A DNA stretch of 64,000 nt from Syncephalastrum monosporum B8922. Lineage: Eukaryota > Mucoromycota > Mucoromycetes > Mucorales > Syncephalastraceae. The notes under the pieces were generated by a model. The model did not search any database and was not told the DNA's origin. It worked only from the letters and a program-made list of their open reading frames with translations. The stretch covers positions 62,001 through 126,000 of the forward strand of contig JNEN01001256.1 of NCBI GenBank assembly GCA_000697355.1, given 5' to 3'. The position numbers and the translations under genes were made by a program. Positions 47,132 through 56,972 of the stretch are shown here, in pieces (the stretch's first letter is position 1; each line of letters starts with the position of its first letter).

Positions 47132-48610
47132 TCACAGATTCTGCCGTAACAGTGCAAGCTCAGTCGCAATATCAGCACCTACACGCGCATTATTCTTGAC
47201 GAGGGTTATATCTAACCAAGGAACGTGTCAGAAAGACAACACCATTTTATAGAAGCTGACTTACTGGCTGCGAGTGAATCGCCCGCTGTAATTTCAGAAA
47301 TACGCTTCAGCAAGAAGGGTGTCTCGTCTTTGCCCTTGATCCCTTGTGACCTAGCATATACAGGGCTGAGAACCACTAAACATGGATAAACCGACGGGTA
47401 TTTACCTTGCTTCAGCGAGAGCGGTCGTGATAGCGGTTTGGATGGACGTCACATCGGCTGCCGCCTCGTTCGGAATGGGCACCGCAAAAACCATACCGCT
47501 TTCCATCGCTAAAGCGTGGTTGGCCGCTATGTTGTTGGGTAAGCATATATGACATCATGTATCTTCCGTCGTCTCACCGATGATCTTGGCTGCTTCGGCT
47601 GCTGTCGAAACACTGTATGGACTCTATTTCTTCTTCATGAATTGCATGGACCTGGCTTTTCCTTTTTCTCTTACATCGAATCCGCTGTCGGGTGTGTAAA
47701 ACGCAGGAAACCGCTTCTGCTTTCCGACAGTAGCAACGGTGACACCTTGCGTTTCCTGCATAATACGGTTGGATACCAGCGTCTCTACCGAAAAAAAGTC
47801 GATCTTACCAGTACTTCCAAGGTCTTTTCGATGTCAAGGATGCTTTTGACGCCTGCACACACAACTGCCATTGGGGTCCGGCCGAGCTCCATTAAATCTG
47901 CGCTGATATCAAACGCTTCACAATGTGGGGTCAGTCATTCAGACCTCAGGGTCACGCATTGGTCAAATACGACTTACACGTCTCAGCGCCACGATGCACG
48001 CCGCCAATTCCGCCCGTTACAAACACTGGAATGCCAGCCGCGCGTGCCAAGATCATCGTACTCGCTACAGTCGTGGCACCAAAACCGCCCTAGAACCCCA
48101 CTGTTAGTCGAATCCTTCTCGTGTCTTCTTTTCTTACCTGGGCGACAACGACGGGTACGTCCCGCCGCGATGTCTTTTGCGCCTTTTGTCCGAGCTTTCC
48201 CAGCAGCTCAAGGCGCTTGGGATCGAGTCCTGAAAACACGGCTTCCTTAGTGGGGCGGTCGATATAACTAAAGCGTACGCACCAATATTAACCTGGCCAT
48301 CGAGAATAGCGATCGTGGCTGGGATTGCGCCTCGGTCACGGACAATGGCTTCTACGGACTGGGCAGTGGCGACGTTTTGTGGGTAGGGCATGCCTGTCTT
48401 GCAATTAGGAACCCGGTGTATACTTTTGTTCGTTTTATGCGTACCGTGGCTAATAATGGTGGATTCCAGCGCGACCACGGGTTTGTTCTGTGCTAACGCC
48501 TCTTTCACCTCGGGCGAAAACTTGAAGGATTTCGATTGAGGTAGCGCATGGAATGAACGGACACGCGGTATGAGTGTCAATACGCCTCGGCGACAGAGCA
48601 TAATCGACAT
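47132..48610 (-). CDS. Pseudouridine-5'-phosphate glycosidase, probably mitochondrial
   Basis: PsuG/IndA family enzyme that splits (or forms) pseudouridine 5'-phosphate to uracil and ribose 5-phosphate. 333 residues from ten exons on the minus strand: 48610-48445, 48393-48283, 48229-48138, 48089-47978, 47915-47809, 47755-47675, 47623-47578, 47526-47406, 47350-47265, 47211-47132. Motifs are [72 protein letters not shown] and [13 protein letters not shown]. The N-terminus ([20 protein letters not shown]) looks like a mitochondrial presequence. No PfkB pseudouridine kinase domain follows, although some eukaryotes fuse the two, so the kinase must lie elsewhere. Starts at 48610 or 48601 are both possible. 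Confidence 0.92.
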
Positions 48611-48680
48611 TAAGGGAAAAAAAGGCGTCCAGGTCCGCAAAAGGGGAATTGTCCCTTTTTTTTACGCCTCACACTAAAAG

Positions 48681-48818
48681 AATGATGGAAGTTATGAATG
48701 GGATGATAGAAGAAGAATGATAGACGTTATGAATGGATGATAGAAGTAGATGATGGAAGTTGTCAGTGGGATGATAGAAGTAGAATGATGGAAGTTGTCA
48801 ATGGGATGATAGAAGTAG
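48681..48818. repeat. Minisatellite of four 34-35 bp units
   Basis: Four tandem, slightly diverged units at 48681-48715, 48716-48749, 48750-48783 and 48784-48818. Each begins ATGATGGAAGTT-like and ends GGGATGATAGAAG-like. It sits 70-210 bp upstream of the glycosidase start codon. Confidence 0.85.
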
Positions 48819-48864
48819 CATTACAAAAAAAAAACCATCTACTTCTATAACTTCTAGCATCCTG
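48819..48864. repeat. Inverted copy of part of the minisatellite unit
   Basis: After a spacer with about ten A residues, 48837-48862 reads CATCTACTTCTATAACTTCT and so on, the reverse complement of the GATAGAAGTAGATG...AAGTT portion of the unit. Transcript or single-strand DNA across 48810-48864 could fold into a hairpin. Confidence 0.6.
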
Positions 48865-49372
48865 CATTTCCATTCTCAACTTCTCATTAATTGGTCTTCG
48901 TATGTCATGACTTATAAGAAAAATGCGACACCAATCATGAGTCGCACTACCTTCCCTTTCGAGCAGACATTGGCACTTCCATGCTGGCAATTTCTGTGAA
49001 GGTATACAAATGTTCATACTCAAGATTCATGGCGAAAAATGAGATTGTTTGTCCTAAAAAAAGAGAAAAAATCAGAGTAAAAAATATCTGCACTTCATGA
49101 ATCCTTACCAGCAACCTGGATGCCAGTGGTGGCGTGAAGATTGTGCTGGTCCATTGAATCCTTGCAATTACACTTCGAGGTCTGCTTACTTATTGGGGTT
49201 TCCTAAGTTCTCCGTTTTAATTGCGAACAAAGATAAAAAAATTTTGACAGCTAATCTATTACTACAACTTTGAAAGAGAGTGAACAGAAAAGCAGAAAGC
49301 AGGCGGGCGGGTGGGTGAAAGACCATAGCAGACCTCTCGTATAATAAGTGAGTCCAGCGCTACGCTAGGACG
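48865..49372. other. AT-rich interval without a supported gene
   Basis: About 500 bp between the repeat block and a decayed gene. Short frames only. Confidence 0.35.
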
Positions 49373-50144
49373 TCACATGGTAAACACGGCTATCCGATGG
49401 AAATCCATGGCCAAATCCACGGGTGGGCCGTCCTTGCTCGCCTTGATCTCGCCATATGCTGTTGTATACGCATATTCATAAGACTCGTATGCGTCCACCT
49501 TGTAGTCTGGGCGCCTTTTGTTGGTGGTGTCTAGTTCATCCACCACAACATTCGAGCTATTTTTTAAATAGTTTAGTAAAAGAATAAAAAAATTGAGCGT
49601 CGTCTTCAAGAGTTGTATGGATCACGTACCAATGAGCAACTTTTGGTGGTATTTTGGATGAAAACAGTCCTTGTATGAAGGGATGAGTGTAACTGCAAGA
49701 AAGGTGATTTTCTGATAACGTTTTCATATTGCAATCGTATAGTGACGGAATCCTACAATCCAGTAGTCAGTCAAATAGTGCTTCAAATTTAATAAGGCAA
49801 CACTTACAAGCCAACAATCGTTTGAATGGCACAGCATTCATCTTCCGTTAACTTTTCACAAAGTTGAAGAAGTTGGACTCTGGCACTATTGTCACTGAAC
49901 TCCCCTTTGACATATTTCTAAAAAAAAGTATAAGAGCGCGTATCTACAGAACAAGGATAAATTTCCACTTACGTTCAGAATAGTGCTAACTGTTGAAAGA
50001 ATCACGGCGTCGAAAGGCTCGCATTTGTACAAGGTGCTCAACAGATGTTGTCGAATTTCGTTCAGAACCGAGGGAGGGAAGAGGCTGGCAGGTAAACTTT
50101 TGTATTCAGCGCGTTGTTGAGGAACTAGAACGCCCGATCGAAAT
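49373..50144 (-). pseudogene. 3' part of a lineage-specific hypothetical gene, 5' end lost
   Basis: Four exons on the minus strand join in frame: 50144-49973, 49917-49808, 49752-49630, 49556-49373. The product contains VPQQRAEYKSLPASLFPPS, KYVKGEFSDNSARVQLLQL, CCAIQTIVGL, HPFIQGLFSSKIPPKVAHW and RPDYKVDAYESYEYAYTTAY, then stops at 49373. I associate this last motif with a repeated family of uncharacterised proteins in Mucorales (from memory, not searched). No start codon could be joined upstream: the next candidate exon (around 50196-50230) is out of phase, and a retroelement remnant on the opposite strand begins at about 50240. The likely status is a broken gene; it may still be transcribed. 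Confidence 0.6.
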
Positions 50145-50239
50145 CTTTAAAAAGGAGTGAGACACAAGAGTTTTTTGACTAGAAGTACATCTTACAATGT
50201 TCATTGAAGTTAGTAGCAATACCTTCAAGTTTTGCTGCC

Positions 50240-51185
50240 AAACATCGGGTACGATATTCGTAAAAATTTTGCGGATATGTCTTGGCTACCAAGGACCCAT
50301 CGATTGGTTGGACTAGCACAAGATTTTCGTCCTTTTTTCTTTTGGAAAGGGATGATATTGACTCGATCTTTCGATGCTTTGCGCAATGCCGACAACCTGC
50401 GGAAGCTTTGGACTAACGAACACGATCAAAGCTTTCGAGAAGGTCAAGGACGCTATGCAAGACGCTCCTATTCGCAGCCCGCCTGATCTTTGAGCGTCCG
50501 TTTTGTGTGACCACGGACGCGTCCAAAGTTGATATCGCACCATCATCGCTACATCGGATTCATGGCTCGTTCTCTCACCAAGTCTGAGCGCAACTACTCC
50601 ACCACCAGACGTGGATTGCTGGGTATCGTCTACGCGCTGCGCAAATTCCACCATTTTTTGTGGGGCAAGCGGTTTACCCTGTATACCAACCACAGGGCCC
50701 TGGTTTACTTGCACACGCAGTCCATCGCGAACCCTTGATGGTACAATGGCTCGACGTCATTTGCAATTACGATTTCGAGAGTGCACAAGTATGGGGCGTT
50801 GATAACGTTCTGCCTGGCTCATTGTCGCGTCAATTTCCTCCGGAAAGAGAGCTGGAGGTGGGGGTAAAACCGGCACAACGTCAACAAACTACAGCAACTC
50901 AGTCACTCAGGTGTCATCTGATACAACTGCCTTTCGACCTTCCAATTCTGGAAAGGGAGACCGGTGGGTGCAGTTATATACTGATCAAGGTTGATGTTTT
51001 TTACGCGCTATTGTGTTCTCCGAGCCCTTCCTGACAAGTTGGGTACAGCCATCGTCCGAACTCTTCTCTCAGTCTTTTGTGAGTATGGCTTCCCAAGCTT
51101 CTACAGAGCGACAACGGCAGAGAGTTTGTCACGGAATTATCAAGATTTCACACACATGTCCGGCATGGATCACCGTCTTAAGCGA
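50240..51185 (+). mobile_element. Degenerate Ty3/gypsy-type LTR retrotransposon pol remnant
   Basis: Fragments in several frames match pol in the right order. The end of the reverse transcriptase connection is seen as KNFADM (about 50260). An RNase H part follows: FMARSLTKSERNYSTTRRG, then KFHHFLWGKRFTLYTNHRAL and SIANP around 50560-50740, then a QWLDVICNYDFES / GVDNVLPGSLSRQFPPE tract. An integrase core part is TRYCVLRALPDKLGTAIVRT, then CEYGFP, near 51000-51150. Frameshifts, stops and loss of the zinc-binding part between RNase H and integrase show it is dead. No LTRs were identified. It shows past retroelement activity in a fungal genome. Confidence 0.75.
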
Positions 51186-51207
51186 TCAGAAGCCTCACTG
51201 ATCCTGG

Positions 51208-51411
51208 TCACGTTTTCTTTCCAAGAAGCTGTTTGATAACTGACCAGAATCGCCTGATTCGATTGCTTAAGAGAGTATGGAGGTAAATTAGCGATTGCCG
51301 CCTGAAGACATGTCGTCGAACATTTTTGAAGGTTGCATAAGTGTACCCACAGAAAGGACAGTCTCTCTTCAGAAGCAATATTGGAGTAGCCATGATTACG
51401 AGGGGAATCAA
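51208..51411 (-). pseudogene. Possible C2H2-like fragment
   Basis: A minus-strand frame contains DCPFCGYTYATFKNVRRHVF, a C-x2-C-x12-H-like arrangement with one His clearly missing (R at the expected second position). It ends by running into the end of the retroelement remnant. It may be the 5' exon of the broken gene at 49373-50144, cut off by the insertion; this is inference. Confidence 0.3.
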
Positions 51412-51429
51412 GCAGAACGAAACAAAATA

Positions 51430-53850
51430 AAAACATTAGGAACACTGAGAGATGTGCTTTTTACCATTTGAGCCTACGCCAATTCATGCAGTAGCGTAAG
51501 ATGTCATTCTCGCGTGTACTCTTAGGACAACAACGCGTTTTTCGCACCACTTCAAAAACATCTGATACTGGAAACGGGAAGCTAGATTGCTTCGCTCTCT
51601 ACGTGACGAAAGGCTGGCGGTAGGATCATGAATTATAGAAAGCCGGCACGATAAGTGTTATTAAAGCCCGACTTCAAATCCGCCATTTCTCTCTGCATAT
51701 TTTGATTGAATAGCCGAAAAAAGAATAGCAGCTGAGCAAGTCTAAGAACTTTGCCAGAATCACTGGGAAAAGGATGAGAACTCCACTCTGTTATTTCGCC
51801 GATAAGGTGATCAGGAAATAATTAGAACACACGGTACTGCGCCAATGCGGAAACGCGTGCTACGTCAGCGTACGGACGCCAAACAAAAAATAGTAATAAA
51901 GAAAGCGCCTCAATCTTTGACCCCGCAATATCGCCTACTTATGCCACAAACACCAATGAAATACCGCCAACGGCGAGGCAGAAGCCGCGCGTCCTCAAGA
52001 AGATGGACATAGTCGACAGCTTCTCCGAAAAAAAAAATATCCCTTTTTTCGCGGCGCGCGTCGTATGCACGTTACATGAACCACTAATACTTTATGGATT
52101 GTCTTCACGCTTTTCAGAATGTCCGTCATCGAGGATGCATATGATCCTTCCATCTGATAGGACGATACAGCATGTAATGCGAACGCACAGCCCTGTGTGT
52201 GTGTATATTTTGTTTGCACTGTGAAAAAGTGCATTGTGTCTCACAGACTAAATCATAAAAGAACATAAACACTCTTGTCTGGCGGGAGACGAAAGGCATG
52301 TGCACACTCGCTACACACACATACAAATACAATGTGTATGTACAGCACACCGGATACAGACTTAAACACGCAGTCACCAAAATGAGCCCTGTCTGAAATT
52401 ATTCGCGCAAATGCGATAGCATTTGACTGTGGCACATCGAAAGGCGGTGTACTGTAACACATGCACTTGCGGACTTTCGTTTTTGCACATCCCATTTGCC
52501 TCATTCGTGATTCCATAAAGGTACAGAAGGGGGCGTTACGAACTAGTCCTAGTTTGTATGTTCGCTACGCCCATGCAGCTGGGATACGTAATCAAACCCG
52601 AAGCTGATGTATGAAAGATCAAAGACTTTGAACAGAGTGAAGGAAATAAGATATGGAAGAAGCTTCAATACATTTTTCAGAACGCGCTTCGGGATGACTT
52701 CCGAGATGCAATCGAGTCGTGTACATACAGACGAAATAATAAGCCTGTCGCAGGGACGTGTCAACTGTTTCATCATGGACGACCCACTTGCGCTTCCTGT
52801 TTACAGAAAGGGCTCATCTCTTAGTGTTTCTGACTAAAGTGCCCGCTTGCCCGTTTTTCCATACGTGGGTTGCAAAAGTGGGATGATCGGCATCTCTTCT
52901 CTCGTTTTACGCATCAGCATCAACAGCAGCGGCAGTGCCAGTAGTAGAGGATCAAAAAAGAAGGAAGGAGAAAGAAAAGATCACATGGAAAGTCCGAGCA
53001 GCGTACTTTCGAGCACATAGCGCATACATGCTTGGCAAAGCAAAAAAGTTTGTTACCAAAGCACATGCAGTGTGTGTTTCTCTTTTATTCACGATAAACT
53101 TCGAGGCACGCCCGTCAATTTACGCAGAGAGATGCACGCTCAAGTTTCGTATACGCGTCTGTATCAAGACGCCCCAGGCACACGCCGATATCCGATTTCC
53201 GGAGAAAGGATACGCGTCGTGGTACGGAAAACGCTTAGAGGGAATAAGCGAGGACCGATACGTAATAAACATGACTCGGTGGATCTATCCGAACTCAAAA
53301 AATAGAACCCAACAGCAGACACATTGCAGTATCGTGTCACAAGCCCAGTTCTTGGCTGTACGCACATAAGCTTTCAGTGCGCGCCCATTCCCTTTTTCCA
53401 GTAACCAAACTTCAACAGGAAGGAGTGGTTTTTACTTTTGTCTACGTCCGAGCTTCTGGTCTACTCGAACGATTATAACCGATCATATTTCTCATGAATG
53501 GGGCCGACGCATCCGAGAAGAGCGGTCGAGAACAAAGCGGCTTTCTTGTACGCGTGCCTTGGACGCGTCTTTGGCGGAGGGTGGGTGACACACCGCAACG
53601 CATCGGGGTCTGGCCCATCGTCCCGCTTTACAGTTTGCTGTCAAACGAGGCCCACTTGAGACTTGACTATATTAGTGCACGACGCCGATGCTGGCTTGGT
53701 CGCACACTTATTTTTGGGATCCCGAGATGCATGATGACATTGCAAGTTAGCTTTCTCACTCTCTTACACGTATACTCGCCACATCCGCCATACTGTAAAC
53801 TCCTCCATGGCCGAGTCGCGTAAAAATAAAAAAAATAGCGCGACCCAAAC
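51430..53850. other. Gene-poor region
   Basis: About 2.4 kb with no supported gene. Base composition is mixed and short frames do not show family motifs. It probably contains eroded sequence next to the retroelement remnant and the upstream region of the C2 gene. Confidence 0.4.
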
Positions 53851-53851
53851 A

Positions 53852-53868
53852 TATATAAATAGGGGGGG
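53852..53868 (+). promoter_or_regulatory. TATA box with adjoining AGGGG element of the C2 gene
   Basis: TATATAAATAGGGGGGG about 50-60 bp before the ATG at 53914. The TATA is the strongest in the window. AGGGG is the stress response element core of fungal Msn2-like factors, though here it forms part of a G run and may be incidental. Confidence 0.6.
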
Positions 53869-53913
53869 AACCCACCGTCGATAACAGCACTTCATCCATC
53901 TTTTATAATCATC

Positions 53914-54516
53914 ATGCTCGACGCTGGTAACGGTACCCTCTACCTTAACTTCAAGAACGCCACCGACCTCTACAAGACTGAGCGCGTCACCAAGCAGGAC
54001 CCCTACGTCCAGTTCTCGCTCGACTTCTCCGAGAAGGAGTCCTTCCAGAAGACCTTCACCCATGAGGATGCCGGTGAGGAGGCCGTCTGGAACCAGTCCT
54101 TCGAGATCCCCTACTCTGGCGAGCCCAACCTTTACCTTGAGATCATGGACCAGGAGAAGGCTTCCGACGAGGTCATTGGCTTCGCCTGCATTCCCCTCGA
54201 CCAGGTCCACCAGAACGGCGGTGCCCTCAACGGTCTCTTCGAGGTCTTCACCCTCAAGGGTGAGGATGCCGGTCACCTCAACCTGACCATCTCGCTCCAG
54301 GGCAGCGGTGGTTTCGATGGCGAAAGCCCCCGTCCCGCTGAGTCCGAGATCCACGAGGGTCACCTCCAGCGCGTCAAGAACCTCCACCACCGTGCTCTTG
54401 CCGGTGACGTCGGCGAGGCCGCCGTTGCTGGTGGTTTGCTCCTCGGTGCTGGTCTCCTCGGTCGCAAGCTCTATGGCGAGTACCGCAAGACCCACCCCAA
54501 GCAGGAGGAGGCTTAA
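53914..54516 (+). CDS. C2-domain protein with glycine-rich hydrophobic tail, probably highly expressed
   Basis: Single exon, 200 residues. The C2 domain spans about 6-125: GTLYLNFKNATDLYKTE, KQDPYVQFSLDF, EAVWNQSFEIPY, NLYLEIMDQEKASDEVIGFA and IPLDQV. The DPY and MDQEKASDE loops hold acidic residues suited to Ca2+ binding. Residues 150-200 have a helical basic segment (LQRVKNLHHRALAGDV), then a small-residue hydrophobic stretch GGLLLGAGLLG and a charged end. That stretch could insert in or pack on a membrane. Codon use is extreme (mostly C-ending codons: AAG, AAC, GTC, CTC, TTC, GGT), unlike its neighbours, and points to very high expression; a clear TATA box agrees. AATAAA lies at 54669. Function is unknown; membrane stress or trafficking is a guess. 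Confidence 0.9.
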   Translation: MLDAGNGTLYLNFKNATDLYKTERVTKQDPYVQFSLDFSEKESFQKTFTHEDAGEEAVWNQSFEIPYSGEPNLYLEIMDQEKASDEVIGFACIPLDQVHQNGGALNGLFEVFTLKGEDAGHLNLTISLQGSGGFDGESPRPAESEIHEGHLQRVKNLHHRALAGDVGEAAVAGGLLLGAGLLGRKLYGEYRKTHPKQEEA

Positions 54517-55538
54517 ATAGACTTTTAGCCGTTCCTCAGCTTCATCTTTCTTCTCCAGGCGGCTTATCTCATATTTCCCTTTGAAGAACTGACATTGCTG
54601 TAACATACATACTTGTACAAAAATCCTCTTATTTTTTTTCTCTCCCTACGAAACATAAGCTGTTTGTGAATAAAATAAAAATACTCTTGAGAAACATACA
54701 TACAATGAAAGGATATTTTACCTTGTTGCATCTTTGATCGGTAGTCAGTGCTCTATAATCAAGGTCACCCCCGGTCCTCGAGTATGACAGAGCTACCGAA
54801 CAAGTCTAGGAAGCAGGGGCTGGATGAATACAGATAAATCTGAGATCGTAGCTTGAACAGAACTCTGTGCGCTGTGTACTGCAGTCAATTTCATTGTTCA
54901 GTTCGCCAATGCTCAGGGGCCTGCAGGCAACGCTGCCACCGAGTAAGTAGTCCCCCTATAGTAGTCCCCGGTATGAAACGCGCAGGGTAACGTGGACCGG
55001 CATTTCGACTTTTTCAGAAAAACTATCCCCGAGATCTCGAGCTGACCCTCCAAATAAAACTTTTGTTCGGACAGAAGGTGACAACGGCCGAGCCATCTGC
55101 CAAACTAATATACGAGTGTTTTTACCGTAGCCACGTCGTCCTCCCCATACCGGACTATCAGTGGGACTTACCCCGCGAGGCGTGTTAACTTTCTTTCTCT
55201 CCGATGGACAGTACAAGGGACAAGCAGGCCAATGTCAAACAGTCAACAGAACACAGTTCGCCAAGCTTATATATAAACGCGGCATATGGTCACGGTTGGT
55301 CTATGGCTGGCCAGAGTACCTTGATTGGCGCTAACTTACAGACAGATATGTTATGTAGTTTGTATATCGAGATAACCTCCTTTTCCACTTATGGATTTAC
55401 CCTGACCGAGCCTTAAAAGTTCACGCAGCAAAATCTGTACGCCTATTTAAGCATGCGTTTGTGCGAGCATCGTTGCACATATCCACCTTCTTTCACAAAT
55501 CTGACGTCTTCTGCTCCTATCTTCTCTTCAATATCATT
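54517..55538. other. Intergenic region with poly(A) signals and a possible TATA box
   Basis: AATAAA at 54669-54674 probably ends the C2 transcript. TATTTAAG at 55444-55451 lies about 90 bp before the next ATG and may act as its TATA box. No gene was seen in between. Confidence 0.4.
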
Positions 55539-56504
55539 ATGTCAACCAAATCGGCGATACCACCTAGCACAGTCCTTTCTGCCCAGGTATGAATCTTCCG
55601 CCCGTGTACCTTGCTTCTGAGTAGCACGATCATTTAATCACCACTGTGCTGGAATAGCTTCCCAAAAAAGAGTTCTGCTGTCAGTTCTGTTGCAAGGTCT
55701 TCCGAAAGCTTAGCGCTCTCCGTCCCCACCTCTACACTCACACGGGTGAGAAACCCTTCAGCTGCCACCTGTAAGTGCCGTCCTTCTTTTTATCCTTCTC
55801 TTCCAGAATTCGATTAACACGACCTCAGGCCCGGGTGCAACAAGAGCTTTGCGGTTGTCAGTAACCTGCGTCGTCATCTTAAGGTACACTACCGGAAACA
55901 AGGATGGACCCAAGGCTCGGAAGCACAGCGCTCCGTTAAACCTGCAGCTACCAAAGTCTCTCGCAAGATGATCCTTCCCGTCCCGGGTCCAACGAACGCG
56001 CCCATTACGCCTTTCCAGCCCAATGTGATAATCACAATGGACTTCAATCCATTCGTCCAGCCCAACTGGGATGCTCAAATTGGGGACCCGTTTCAGCAAT
56101 GCCTTAACCCGATGTGCACAGACATGGGTCCGGTTAGTCAGTATCTTGCCGACGAACTGCAAAATACGGTGGGCATACAAGGACATGTTCGGGAGCAAAA
56201 CAGTGATGTTGCCCAGGGCTACAAAGACTACTATACACTTCTGTCAAGCTCGGCCATCAATCCTGCAGTGCCTGTCATTACTACTACCGCCAATGATCAT
56301 ACCCCAGTACAATATTGCTTGGGTTCAGAAACAACTACTGTAGCAGGGTGCTCTTACCTTCCTTCTGCTCCCATACTGTATGCGCAAGACTGGGTGAATC
56401 CACCGGCCCCCCTTGCTGCACCGTCCGCCCCACATCAGTCATCCATAGTCGAAAGGCTGGCGTGGCCGATGGATGAGTGGGAGGGCATACTCGTCGTCTG
56501 GTGA
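55539..56504 (+). CDS. Two-finger C2H2 zinc finger protein
   Basis: 278 residues from three exons: 55539-55586, 55658-55770, 55829-56504. Finger 1 reads [20 protein letters not shown] with the second His four residues on, followed by the classical linker [10 protein letters not shown]. Finger 2 is [24 protein letters not shown] with the last His in KVH; the exon 2/3 junction falls within it. A basic patch ([20 protein letters not shown]) and a Pro/Asn/Ala-rich tail without clear structure follow. Two adjacent fingers with a TGEKP linker indicate sequence-specific DNA binding, as in many fungal regulators. No target or orthologue is named. AATAAA lies at 56560. Confidence 0.88.
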
Positions 56505-56972
56505 TACCGTGTTCCACAACATGAAATCCCCCTTATACCATCTCATACACGATATCCCTAATAAAGAAGAAAGCTTGCTTTCGAAAGATTCATTATTAAT
56601 GGAACCATGTTCCGTCACTTTTGAGAGGGCTTAGTAATATGTGAGGAGTAATCATTTGTTCTCTAACTGGCGAGAAAGGCTATTTTCATTGTCTACGGGC
56701 TTTCCCAGATCAAAAAGAAAGTCCGCAGCTTCATGCGGCAGCTGTCGTTCGCGACTGTCGGGGTTGAAGCGGTCGTCATGTAGACATAGGACAAGGCCCA
56801 CATATGCCTTTTATAGTAATTAGGAAAGATTCTATTCGGGAGTCTACTTGTTCAGGAGCATCCATCAAGGTAACTTATTCGCCAATTAATCCATCGCGTG
56901 CACCGTCGAGTATTCTATTTGGAAACTACATGTAGCCTGGTAATATAAACTCTGTGCATTATACTTGCTACA
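56505..56972. other. Convergent 3' flanks
   Basis: 468 bp between the C2H2 and importin-13 stop codons, with an AATAAA at 56560-56565. No gene was seen. Confidence 0.4.

Noticed and set aside
48681..48818. CRISPR-like array
   Set aside because: The units are directly adjacent without spacers, and the genome is eukaryotic; it is a minisatellite.
53764..54606. 280-residue frame on the minus strand
   Set aside because: It is exactly antisense to the C2-domain gene; its length results from that gene's strong codon bias.
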